NCBI GenBank assembly: GCA_964600385.1
Contig: CAZRJC010000001.1
Coordinates: forward strand, 270,319 to 334,318
Length of the DNA stretch: 64,000 nucleotides
From: DMER64 sp964600385
GTDB taxonomy: Bacteria; Bacteroidota; Bacteroidia; Bacteroidales; UBA932
Reading direction: 5' to 3'
Part shown: positions 19,081 to 28,131 of the stretch, piece after piece
How the letters are laid out: each line of letters begins with the position of its first letter
Numbering within the stretch: position 1 is the stretch's first letter
The notes under the pieces: generated by a model
Database searches by the model: none
Told to the model about the DNA's origin: nothing
What the model saw: only the letters and a program-made list of their open reading frames with translations
Position numbers and translations under genes: made by a program

Positions 19081-19087
19081 ACCGCTT

Positions 19088-20494
19088 ATGAAAAAGCCCA
19101 CCCTTTTAGTAAGTCTTATCCCTATTATTGTTCTTGTCTGCGTAATCTTCACCTGCGTAAGAATATTCGGTGATGAAGTCACTGCCGGCCCATCCCAGAT
19201 AGCTTTATTATCCGTTGCCGTGCTTGCTTTTATCATAGGACGGGTCTTTTACGGTCTGACCTGGGACGATTCAGAAAAGGCCATGATGACGCACCTGAAG
19301 AACACCGGTCCGGCCATCCTTATTCTGTTAGCTATCGGAGCGCTGAGCGGCAGCTGGATGAACAGTGGTATCATTCCTTCCATGATCTACTACGGTCTGA
19401 AATTCATTCATCCGGTTATTTTTCTGCCTCTGGTATTTGTCCTGTGTTCTGTCATCTCGCTTGTGACAGGAAGTTCATGGAGTACAGTGGGAACTTTCGG
19501 GGTCGCACTTCTGGGCGCCGGTCAGATGATGGGACTTCCCGTTCCCTGGCTGGCAGGTGCCATAATATCAGGATCTTATTTCGGTGACAAAATGTCACCC
19601 CTGTCTGACACAACAAATCTCGCTTCTTCTTTTTGCGGTGTCCCCCTGTTCAAACATATCGGATACATGCTGTATAATACATTCCCTGTATTCATAATAT
19701 CTCTTGTCATCTATATCGTTGCAGGTTTTGTTCTCCCTGCAGACAACACACCGGATATTGGGGCACAACTTTCTGCAATAAAGCAAACATACGCGATTTC
19801 GCCCTGGCTGCTTCTGATTCCGCTGATCACCATTCTCATGGTGGTAAGAAAGATTCCTCCGTTCATCACCCTGTTTGTTGCAGCTGTTGTCGGAGCCGTT
19901 GTGGCTGTCATTGTACAGCCCGGCGTATGTTCTGCCATAGCACCCAACGGTTTTGCGGCAGCAATCAAGATGATATCAAGCAGTGTAAATATCCGGACCG
20001 GTAACGAAATTCTTGACAATCTGACATCAACAAAGGGTATGGCAGGCATGCTGAACACAGTTTGGCTCATTTTATGTGTAGTAGCCTTTGCAGGAGTAAT
20101 GACCGCATCGGGAATGATTCGTGTCATTACGGAGAAACTGGTGAAACTGATGCAGAACACATTAAGTACCGTAGCATCGACACTGGGAACCTGTATTTTT
20201 TTCAATATGACACTTGGAGATCAGTATATGGCCATAATCCTGCCGGGAAACATGTTCGGCGAAAGCTACAAAAAGCAGGGCTACGCACCCGAATTGCTTT
20301 CCCGTACCATTGAAGAATCGGCTACGGTTACCTCGGTTCTGGTACCCTGGAACACTTGCGCGGTTGCACAATCAACCGTGCTTAATGTGGCCACGCTCAC
20401 TTATCTTCCCTATTGTTTCTTTAATCTGATTACCCCGTTGTTTTCTCTTTTTGCAGCGGCTGTCGGATATAAAATCAGAAAATTAACCAACTAA
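19088..20494 (+). CDS. nhaC: NhaC-family Na+/H+ antiporter
   Basis: An inner-membrane protein of 468 residues with 11-12 predicted hydrophobic segments. It shows the NhaC pattern GSSWSTVGTFGVALLGAG, GDKMSPLSDTTNLASS and the late ESATVTSVLVPWNTCAVAQS. The family exchanges Na+ for H+, or in some members malate for lactate with Na+. I placed the start at ATG 19088 (MKKPTLLVSLIPII), because an upstream in-frame ATG would add 27 residues lying inside tldE that look non-homologous. It is the fourth gene of the plus-strand run. Na+/H+ versus organic-acid exchange cannot be decided here. Confidence 0.9.
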   Translation: MKKPTLLVSLIPIIVLVCVIFTCVRIFGDEVTAGPSQIALLSVAVLAFIIGRVFYGLTWDDSEKAMMTHLKNTGPAILILLAIGALSGSWMNSGIIPSMIYYGLKFIHPVIFLPLVFVLCSVISLVTGSSWSTVGTFGVALLGAGQMMGLPVPWLAGAIISGSYFGDKMSPLSDTTNLASSFCGVPLFKHIGYMLYNTFPVFIISLVIYIVAGFVLPADNTPDIGAQLSAIKQTYAISPWLLLIPLITILMVVRKIPPFITLFVAAVVGAVVAVIVQPGVCSAIAPNGFAAAIKMISSSVNIRTGNEILDNLTSTKGMAGMLNTVWLILCVVAFAGVMTASGMIRVITEKLVKLMQNTLSTVASTLGTCIFFNMTLGDQYMAIILPGNMFGESYKKQGYAPELLSRTIEESATVTSVLVPWNTCAVAQSTVLNVATLTYLPYCFFNLITPLFSLFAAAVGYKIRKLTN

Positions 20495-20508
20495 TTAATA
20501 TATTATTT

Positions 20509-21039
20509 ATGATCATTTCAGACGAAAAAGTAGTTTCACTTTCCTATACGCTGATAGTTGACGGAGACGTGATAGAAACCGTGAAAGAAGAGAAACCCAT
20601 GCAATTCATATTCGGATTGGGGTATCTGTTACCTGCCTTTGAAGAAAAAATCAAAGGGAAAAAAATCGGAGATGACTTTAATTTCACGCTCAGTGCACAG
20701 GAAGGATACGGAGAAGTTGATCCCAATGCCATAGTGGAACTTTCTAAAGACCTTTTTAAAATAAACGGTAAAATTGAAGAAGGGCTTCTTGTAAAAGATA
20801 AAATCATTCCCATGCAGGATTCGGAAGGTCACCGCATGAACGGAGTAGTGGAAGAAATTTCCGAGAACACCGTTACCATGAATTTCAATCATCCGCTGGC
20901 CGGCTGTGAACTCAATTTCACCGGCAAAGTGGTGGAAATTCGCGAAGCTACCGAAAAGGAACTTAGCGACGGACTGTTTGGCGAACGTGCAGAGTCATCG
21001 TGCGAACACGATTGCAGCGGCTGCAGCGGTTGCCACTAG
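20509..21039 (+). CDS. slyD: SlyD-type FKBP peptidyl-prolyl cis-trans isomerase
   Basis: A 176-residue protein-folding catalyst and metallochaperone. An FKBP domain interrupted by an insert-in-flap domain spans about residues 1-150 (MQFIFGLGYLLPAFEEKIKGKKIGD; MNFNHPLAGCELNFTGKV, the SlyD signature NHPLAG). A short Cys/His tail CEHDCSGCSGCH follows, as in metal-binding SlyD proteins. Cytoplasmic. It lies 14 bases after nhaC. Its metal-binding tail is encoded in a 45-base region that also encodes, on the other strand, the C-terminus of the FAD-dependent dehydrogenase. Confidence 0.93.
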   Translation: MIISDEKVVSLSYTLIVDGDVIETVKEEKPMQFIFGLGYLLPAFEEKIKGKKIGDDFNFTLSAQEGYGEVDPNAIVELSKDLFKINGKIEEGLLVKDKIIPMQDSEGHRMNGVVEEISENTVTMNFNHPLAGCELNFTGKVVEIREATEKELSDGLFGERAESSCEHDCSGCSGCH

Positions 21040-22542
21040 GACTCCGTCCAGGGCCGAGGAGACGATCCCGCCGGAATACCCGGCACCTTCTCCGCAAGGA
21101 TACAAACCTTCCAGCGTAATATGCCGGAAGGTTTCCTTTTCTCTGGGAATCCTTACCGGCGATGAAGTCCGTGATTCCACGCCCAGAAGCAGTGCTTCGG
21201 ATGTGAGATATCCGTGCATCTTTTTATTGAACAAGACAAATGCCTCCTGCAGCGAACGGGTTATCTGCGGGGGCAGTATGGCTCCCAGAGGAGCTTCCAC
21301 GCATCCGGGAAAATAACTGCTTTCAGGAAGATCGGCCGAGATCCTGCCCCGGACAAAATCGGTCATCCTTTGCCCCGGCGCGGCAAAACCGGCCACTTTG
21401 GCGGCTTTCTCAATACTTTCCTGTAAAAACATCAATGACAGGGGATCGTCCGGATGGTCGGCATCGCCCGGTTCAACAGAAACCACAACTCCGGCATTGG
21501 CCATCTTTCCCGAACGCCTGGAATTCGACATCCCGTTGAGAACCATACCGGTTGCATCGGTACAGGACGGAATGATCTGACCGCCGGGACACATGCAAAA
21601 CGAAAAAACTCCGCGTCCGCCTGCCTGTTCCACCAGATTGTAGGTGGCCGGCGGCAATACTCTCCGGTAGGAAGGTATCACGTGTGAATACTGAATGTCA
21701 TTTATCAGTTGCTGGGGATGCTCTACCCTCACACCCAATGCAAAACCCTTTGCCTCCAGGGCCCATCCCCTGTATTTGAAAAGCCGGTACACGTCACGGG
21801 CCGAATGTCCCACAGCCAGGATTACTGCCTCGCCTTTCCATTCGGTTCCGTTGCTATCCCTTACACCCAGCACCTTATTATTTTTTACCATAAGGTCAGT
21901 GACCCGGGTGTTAAAATGATACGTTCCTCCATGTGACTCAATCGTATGCCGGATCTTCTCAATAATGGCCGGTAATTTGTCGCTCCCGATATGTGCGTGT
22001 ACCTGGCTCAATATTTCTTCCGAAGCACCATGAGCCACAAAAGTCTGCAGAATCTTTCCCGTATCACCCCGTTTTGTGGAACGGGTATATAATTTCCCGT
22101 CAGAAAAAGTTCCGGCACCACCTTCCCCAAAACAGTAATTGGAATCGGGATTAACACCCAGGCCCCTGTTCAAGGCTGCTATATCGGTTTTCCGGGCATG
22201 TATATCTTTCCCCCGTTCCAGTATGACAGGCCTGAATCCTTTCTCCAGCAGAGTCAGCGCGGCAAAAAGGCCTGCCGGTCCGGAACCTACTACAATAACC
22301 TCTTTACTTTGGGACACATCTTTGTACGATACACTGGATTCAGCGGGTTTCTCAGCTTTCAGGTAGGCATCCGCCACACAATGAATAACCGGATATCGGC
22401 CCCGGACATCCAGGGATTGTTGTACAAGTTGTATTTTCCCAAGATCTGCGGGATGGCAGTTCAGGGCTTTGGCGGCCTGTTTTTTCAGATTTGACGGAGT
22501 CACCCCTTCCAGTGGATCTATCCGGCATTGAATACGTTGCAT
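20995..22542 (-). CDS. FAD-dependent dehydrogenase (COG2509 type)
   Basis: A 515-residue flavoprotein. A non-flavin N-terminal domain (about residues 1-85) is followed by the dinucleotide-binding VIVVGSGPAGLFAALTLLEKG and the ERGKDI strand that follows it. Then come GGAGTFSDGKLYTR and the C-terminal FAD motif LYPCGEGAGYSGGIVSSALDG. This layout is the conserved 'FAD-dependent dehydrogenase' family of unknown substrate. It lies just downstream of tsaD (3-base gap), so it is co-transcribed with that tRNA-modification gene. The 3' end overlaps slyD by 45 bases tail-to-tail. The physiological electron donor is unknown. Confidence 0.85.
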   Translation of the reverse strand: MQRIQCRIDPLEGVTPSNLKKQAAKALNCHPADLGKIQLVQQSLDVRGRYPVIHCVADAYLKAEKPAESSVSYKDVSQSKEVIVVGSGPAGLFAALTLLEKGFRPVILERGKDIHARKTDIAALNRGLGVNPDSNYCFGEGGAGTFSDGKLYTRSTKRGDTGKILQTFVAHGASEEILSQVHAHIGSDKLPAIIEKIRHTIESHGGTYHFNTRVTDLMVKNNKVLGVRDSNGTEWKGEAVILAVGHSARDVYRLFKYRGWALEAKGFALGVRVEHPQQLINDIQYSHVIPSYRRVLPPATYNLVEQAGGRGVFSFCMCPGGQIIPSCTDATGMVLNGMSNSRRSGKMANAGVVVSVEPGDADHPDDPLSLMFLQESIEKAAKVAGFAAPGQRMTDFVRGRISADLPESSYFPGCVEAPLGAILPPQITRSLQEAFVLFNKKMHGYLTSEALLLGVESRTSSPVRIPREKETFRHITLEGLYPCGEGAGYSGGIVSSALDGVLVATAAAAAIVFAR

Positions 22543-22545
22543 ATA

Positions 22546-23595
22546 TTAATCGTTCATTTCTATGGAACGTGTAACGGGTGCCACATCCAGTCCGGTTGTC
22601 TGGCCCTCTTTCCATTTATAATATCCGGTCACTGCTATCATTGCAGCATTGTCTGTAGTAAAACGCATCTGAGGCAGATACACTTCCCATTTTCTTTTTC
22701 GGCCTTCCTCCTCCATGCGTGCCCGCAATCCGCTGTTGGCAGACACCCCTCCGGCCAGGGCTAAACGGGTGATACCTGTTTTCCGGACGGCTTTTATCAC
22801 TTTTTCTGCAAGTATGTCAATAAGTGTACGCTGAAGGCCTGCTGCCAGATTGGCCAGATTCGCAGAAATAAAATCGGGTTCTTCGGCCACACGATCCCTC
22901 AAAAAATAAAGGAAAGACGTCTTGACACCGCTAAAGCTGAAATCAAGGTCCTTAACATGTGGTTTGGCAAAAGCGAATACTTTGGGATCGCCGAGTTTTG
23001 CCCATTTATCAATGTGTGGTCCGCCCGGATATTCAAGGCCCAGGAGTTTGGCTCCCTTGTCGAATGTCTCTCCTACCGCATCGTCAATTGTCTCTCCCAG
23101 TATTTCAAACCGCAATGGTGCATCCATCCTGAGAATCTGTGTATGCCCGCCCGAAACGAGCAGGCAAAGGAACGGGAACCCGGGAATCTCGCCCGAGGCA
23201 GGAACCGCAGCTACGCCATCAACACCCGGAACAAGAATAAAATGGCTCAGGACGTGACCCATAAGGTGATTTACTTCTATAAGAGGCGCCCCGGTTGCCA
23301 GAGAAAGTCCTTTGGCAAATGAAGTGCCCACAAGCAGTGATCCCAGCAAACCGGGACCTTTTGTAAAAGCAATAGCGTCTATATCGGAAGCCTTGATGCC
23401 CGCCTGATCCAGGGCCTGGCTTACCACCGGCACAATATTCATCTGATGTGCACGACTGGCCAGTTCGGGCACCACCCCTCCGTATTTTCTGTGTACCTCC
23501 TGGGAAGCCATCACATTGGAGAGCAAAAGGGTATCCTTAAGAACTGCTGCAGATGTATCGTCACAGGAAGATTCTATACCTAAAATATAAGCCAT
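22546..23595 (-). CDS. tsaD: tRNA N6-adenosine threonylcarbamoyltransferase
   Basis: Transfers the threonylcarbamoyl group to A37 of ANN-decoding tRNAs (t6A synthesis, with TsaB/C/E). An ASKHA-fold protein of 349 residues. Motifs are ILGIESSCDDTSAAV at the N-terminus, GPGLLGSLLVGTSFAKGLS, the Fe-binding EVNHLMGHVLSH (HxxxH), LVSGGHTQILRM and the late LALAGGVSANSGLR. It is divergent from tamB with a 66-base gap and is probably first of a two-gene unit with the FAD-dependent dehydrogenase. Confidence 0.97.
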   Translation of the reverse strand: MAYILGIESSCDDTSAAVLKDTLLLSNVMASQEVHRKYGGVVPELASRAHQMNIVPVVSQALDQAGIKASDIDAIAFTKGPGLLGSLLVGTSFAKGLSLATGAPLIEVNHLMGHVLSHFILVPGVDGVAAVPASGEIPGFPFLCLLVSGGHTQILRMDAPLRFEILGETIDDAVGETFDKGAKLLGLEYPGGPHIDKWAKLGDPKVFAFAKPHVKDLDFSFSGVKTSFLYFLRDRVAEEPDFISANLANLAAGLQRTLIDILAEKVIKAVRKTGITRLALAGGVSANSGLRARMEEEGRKRKWEVYLPQMRFTTDNAAMIAVTGYYKWKEGQTTGLDVAPVTRSIEMND

Positions 23596-23636
23596 TCGCA
23601 GATTAATTTAAACTGCAAATGTGGGCATTTTTTTCT

Positions 23637-23644
23637 TATTTTTG
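23637..23644 (+). promoter_or_regulatory. -7 promoter box for tamB
   Basis: TATTTTTG is an exact TAnnTTTG match, 17 bases before the tamB ATG in the divergent tsaD/tamB gap. Confidence 0.45.
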
Positions 23645-23661
23645 TAAGTTAAGGTTATTCC

Positions 23662-26600
23662 ATGCGGATTATAAAAAACATACTGCTTTCCATACTTTTT
23701 ATTGCGGTCGTGGCATTCACAGCCGTATCCATTGCTGTTCAGTTTCCCGCTGTCCAGAGTCGGGCAGCTCATCGTGCGGCAGCATGGCTCTCAGAACAGA
23801 CAGGTGCCGGATTTACCATAGAGAAGGTTCATATTCTGTTTTTTAAAAAATGGATCATACACAATATCACAATCGAAACTGCACCGGGAGATACTTTGTT
23901 CCATGCCGGCAAACTATCGGTAAGTCTTCGTTCCGTTAATCCTTTTAACAAAAGAATAAATTTAGACCGGGTACTCGTTTCGGGCGGAGGATTCTACCTG
24001 ACCATCGGAGACAGTCTGACCAACATAGAAACCCTTTTCCCTGCAAAGGATACGCCGGACGACACGGTCAGCACGCCTTTTGCCTGGGATATCCGGGCAA
24101 AAAAAGTATTGGTGAGGGATTTTACTTACAGTATGATTAATACGTTCCTTGGACCATTACACAATAGCCCTACAAGCATAGATTATCAGGACATGGAAGT
24201 CAACGGGATCAATATTGATATCCGCGATGCCGCTTTCTGCGACAATACCGTCTATGCCCGCTTGGAGCACCTGGACTGTAAGGAGAAATCCGGATATATT
24301 ATCCGACATCTGGAAGGCGATGTTAAAGTGGACGGGACGGCTGCACTCATAGAAAACCTTCAGATTCTGGATGATTTCTCTGATGTCAGGGCACATTATT
24401 TCAAGATGGGATACGGCTGTTCGGAGAACCTGAGTGATTACGTCAATAAGGTTGTAATGGAACTGGATATGGACAATGCATTCCTTTCCTTCAAAACCAT
24501 TCAATATTTCGCATACGGTCTGGATCCTTCATTTAACCTGGGAATACGCGCATCCGGCTTGGTTACCGGGCCGGTCTCAGGTCTCTCTGCTGACAGTCTG
24601 GACGTACATTCCCTTTCCGGGATGACCCATATAATATGCGGTTTTAAAATGAAAGGTCTGCCCAATGTACCGGAAACCACTCTGCAGATAGACATTCCCC
24701 AGCTCGCATCAAACATCGGGGATCTGAATAAAATACTTTATTCGATTGCCGAGGTTCAGATTCCGCAACTGGAAAAAACCCTGGGAGGACATACCCCATT
24801 CATGTTCAGGGGGCGCCTTGCAGGTCTGCTGACCGATTTTGCAGTTGATGGTTTATTGAAAGGATTCTTTGGTGAAGTAGATATTGATATGCTCATTAAC
24901 TCCAATGCCTCTTCGCAGGGTGTGTTGCTATCTGGCGTGATTGGAACAAAAGATCTGGACCTGGGTGTCCTCACGGGGATTCCGTTGCTGGGACATTGTT
25001 CTCTTTATACCAAAGCCCGGGCAATGCTTGGATCCCAGGATAACGGGGGGATTGACGCCAGTCTGGACACTCTTTTAATCAATAGTCTTGTTTTCAATAA
25101 CTATACGTTCCGGGACTTTAATGTCCGGGGAGAATTCAGAAACGGATTTATTGAAGGCCGCATGACCGGGGCGGATCCCAATCTGCGTTTTTTAATTCAG
25201 GGCCGTGCGGATCTCTCAGACAACACCGGAACAGCTGCCAAATTATTTGCAAATATCGGTTATGCAGATCTCAACAGATTAAACCTCTACAAGACAGACT
25301 CCATTGCCGTCCTGAGCGGTACTGTTGAGGCAGATTTCTCTCACATCAACGCCGTGGGCGATATTGAAGGAATCATTACCGGCAAAGGGCTTTCATTTAA
25401 AAATTCTAAAGGAACACATGCCCTGAATTCTCTGCTCCTTAAAAGTAACCGGATAGATTCAACGACTTTCAATACCTCCCTTCAGTCCGATGCCCTGAAG
25501 GCTTCCTATTCCGGCGGAACCGGTCTTATCCATTTTATTTCGGAATTGTACGAGCGTTTTCTTGCCAGGCACATACCCGCCTTTTTCACATCAGCTGTGG
25601 CTGACAGCCTTGTTACGGTAAACAGGGTATTACCTGCTGCCAGACTGGAAGCAGAAGTATTGAATTCTGCCTTTCTGGAAGAACTTTTCCTGCCCGGCCT
25701 CTTCATCTCTCCCCAGACCACGCTGACCATGGCATCTTCTCACGGAGACAGCCTGAACCTCCGGATTCATTCCCCGCGGATAGGGTATCAGGAACATAAT
25801 ATTAAAGACTTACAGATACTTGCTACAGGCGGAAATCTGGGAATCAATGCAGGAATCAGCTGCCAGAACCTGACTATAGGAAGTATCCCCGTTGAAAACG
25901 TTTCCCTGATGATGAGCGGATCTGATGACACACTGACAGCCGGCTTAAAAACAGGAGATCAGGATAAACCCGGAAATCGTTCAGACATAACGGCCTCTTT
26001 CATTTTTGCAAGGAATGATTCCTCTCAGATACCTGTAATAGAATGCCATATTCCTTCTTCCCCCATAGAAATTGACAACAAAGTATGGACTCTTTCTGCA
26101 GACAGTGTCATTCTGAAAGGTAAAAACATAGCTTTAAACAAAGTACGGTTGCAACACAACACGCCACCGGGCCTGTACGAGAACATTACTGTGGCGGGGG
26201 TACTATCCGAAAATCCCGCCGACACATTGAAAGTAATGTTGCATGATTTTGATGTATCCATGCTCAATCCTTTTTTCCCGGCAGAATATCCCTTTGTATT
26301 AAGAGGATCATTTTCCGGGAAAGGCAGCATAACAGATTTTTATGGTTCCCGCTACTTATTTATTGATCTTACCGGGAGGAATTTCTACGTAAACGATACA
26401 CTGGCAGGTGATCTTAGAGTACTAAGCAGCTGGAATCAGGAACAGGGTCAATTCAAGCTGGGGTCGAGCCTCACTCTTCCCGACGGCAGAAGACCGTTTA
26501 TCGCCACCGGATATTTTCGTCCATCGGACAGTTTTCTGGAACTAAGAGCCGGATTTAACCGTTTCCAGGCCTCATTAGTGGGCCCTTTCCTAACCGGTCT

Positions 26601-28131
26601 TGTATCCGGGATGAACGGATATCTCTCGGGAGATATGCTTCTTGCCGGAAATCTGCCCGATCTGACCCTTACCAGCGACAACACCTTTGTTAACAACCTG
26701 GGGTTTACCATAGATTTCACCCGCGTTCCCTATAAACTCAACGGCCCCGTAAAGCTGTCACGTGAAGGGCTCTACCTGCCACAGGATACGCTGTACGATG
26801 CACACGGTCATTACGCCATTGCTCAGGGAGGTCTGAAGTACAGGCATTTTCGCAATATTGCAGCGGATCTGAACCTGAATTTTGTAAACTTCCATGCACT
26901 TAATACCACAGAGAAAGATAACGGGGATTTTTACGGGACGGCTTTTGCTACCGGCACTCTTGATATACAAGGAGCTCTCGATGACCTTCTGATAGATCTT
27001 TCCGCCCGATCTGAACCACATACCGCTATTCATATTCCCCTCTCTTCGGTTACCGAGGCCAAAGAAACTAATCTCCTTTCTTTTGTAAGGCCCCCCGTTG
27101 CTTCTCAGGGACGGGATCCTTACGCACAGGCCGCCCTCAAGGCCCAAAATAAACTCCGCCGGAATTCACAGCTCCGCTTTAACATGAAAACGGAACTGAC
27201 GCCCGATGCGGAAATATTACTAGAGATTAATAAAGCCACTGGTGATGTGATATCTGGCAGAGGTCGCGGAGTAATAAATATCGGGGTGGATCCCCTTCAG
27301 GACGGATTTTCCATTTTAGGCGATTGTGCCGTTGAAAGTGGAAACTATTTATTTGTTCTTCAGGGCATTATATCAAAACGTTTCCAGATTGTGCCGGGAG
27401 GTACCATCTCATTTAACGGAGATGTCATGAATACCCAGCTTAACCTGACCGCATCCTATCATACGAAAGCCTCGCTGAATACCCTGCTTTCAGACACAAC
27501 CATGATCAGCAACCGCCGCGACGTGGATTGCCAGATACTCATGTCGGGAGCTTTGCTCAACCCCTCCCTCGGGTTTAATATCAATATCGACGATATTGAC
27601 CCCACTACCCGTGCACGTGTGGAAAGCGCCCTGAATACAGATGACAAGATGATGCGCCAGTTCATGACGCTGCTTATTTCAAGCAGTTTCATGCCAGATC
27701 AAGAGTCCGGAATTGTTAACAACTCAAACATACTGTATTCCAATGCCACAGAAATCCTGTCCAATCAGTTGAACAACATTTTCGCCCAACTGAATATTCC
27801 GCTCGATGTGGGATTCAATTACCAGCCGGGACAAAGCGGAGATGTGTTTGATGTGGCCATCTCTACCCAGCTGTTTAATAACCGTGTAATCGTAAACGGG
27901 AATATGGGAAACAATCCCTATACCCAGAATAATAACGATCTGGTAGGTAATATCGATATTGAACTGAAACTCGATGAAAAAGGCAAGTTCAGAATAAAGG
28001 CATTCAGCCGGTCAGCAGATCAGTATTCCAATTACCTGGACAATACGCAACGGAGCGGAGGCGGATTTGTATACCAGGAAGAATTCAATTCATTCCGTCA
28101 GTTATGGCGGAGGTGGTTGAATTTACCTTAA
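23662..28131 (+). CDS. tamB: TamB-like translocation/assembly (AsmA-family, DUF490) protein
   Basis: A large envelope protein of 1489 residues. An N-terminal signal anchor (IIKNILLSILFIAVVAFTAVSIAV) precedes a very long run of repeated beta segments forming an AsmA-like groove. A C-terminal DUF490/TamB domain (about residues 1130-1480) contains RGRGVINIGVDPLQDGFSILGDCAVESGNYLFVLQG and ILSNQLNNIF. In other bacteria TamB-family proteins bridge the inner and outer membranes and carry phospholipids or help barrel assembly. It is monocistronic, divergent from tsaD, and overlaps pheT by 9 bases tail-to-tail. No TamA/BamA partner is next to it. Confidence 0.92.
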   Translation: MRIIKNILLSILFIAVVAFTAVSIAVQFPAVQSRAAHRAAAWLSEQTGAGFTIEKVHILFFKKWIIHNITIETAPGDTLFHAGKLSVSLRSVNPFNKRINLDRVLVSGGGFYLTIGDSLTNIETLFPAKDTPDDTVSTPFAWDIRAKKVLVRDFTYSMINTFLGPLHNSPTSIDYQDMEVNGINIDIRDAAFCDNTVYARLEHLDCKEKSGYIIRHLEGDVKVDGTAALIENLQILDDFSDVRAHYFKMGYGCSENLSDYVNKVVMELDMDNAFLSFKTIQYFAYGLDPSFNLGIRASGLVTGPVSGLSADSLDVHSLSGMTHIICGFKMKGLPNVPETTLQIDIPQLASNIGDLNKILYSIAEVQIPQLEKTLGGHTPFMFRGRLAGLLTDFAVDGLLKGFFGEVDIDMLINSNASSQGVLLSGVIGTKDLDLGVLTGIPLLGHCSLYTKARAMLGSQDNGGIDASLDTLLINSLVFNNYTFRDFNVRGEFRNGFIEGRMTGADPNLRFLIQGRADLSDNTGTAAKLFANIGYADLNRLNLYKTDSIAVLSGTVEADFSHINAVGDIEGIITGKGLSFKNSKGTHALNSLLLKSNRIDSTTFNTSLQSDALKASYSGGTGLIHFISELYERFLARHIPAFFTSAVADSLVTVNRVLPAARLEAEVLNSAFLEELFLPGLFISPQTTLTMASSHGDSLNLRIHSPRIGYQEHNIKDLQILATGGNLGINAGISCQNLTIGSIPVENVSLMMSGSDDTLTAGLKTGDQDKPGNRSDITASFIFARNDSSQIPVIECHIPSSPIEIDNKVWTLSADSVILKGKNIALNKVRLQHNTPPGLYENITVAGVLSENPADTLKVMLHDFDVSMLNPFFPAEYPFVLRGSFSGKGSITDFYGSRYLFIDLTGRNFYVNDTLAGDLRVLSSWNQEQGQFKLGSSLTLPDGRRPFIATGYFRPSDSFLELRAGFNRFQASLVGPFLTGLVSGMNGYLSGDMLLAGNLPDLTLTSDNTFVNNLGFTIDFTRVPYKLNGPVKLSREGLYLPQDTLYDAHGHYAIAQGGLKYRHFRNIAADLNLNFVNFHALNTTEKDNGDFYGTAFATGTLDIQGALDDLLIDLSARSEPHTAIHIPLSSVTEAKETNLLSFVRPPVASQGRDPYAQAALKAQNKLRRNSQLRFNMKTELTPDAEILLEINKATGDVISGRGRGVINIGVDPLQDGFSILGDCAVESGNYLFVLQGIISKRFQIVPGGTISFNGDVMNTQLNLTASYHTKASLNTLLSDTTMISNRRDVDCQILMSGALLNPSLGFNINIDDIDPTTRARVESALNTDDKMMRQFMTLLISSSFMPDQESGIVNNSNILYSNATEILSNQLNNIFAQLNIPLDVGFNYQPGQSGDVFDVAISTQLFNNRVIVNGNMGNNPYTQNNNDLVGNIDIELKLDEKGKFRIKAFSRSADQYSNYLDNTQRSGGGFVYQEEFNSFRQLWRRWLNLP

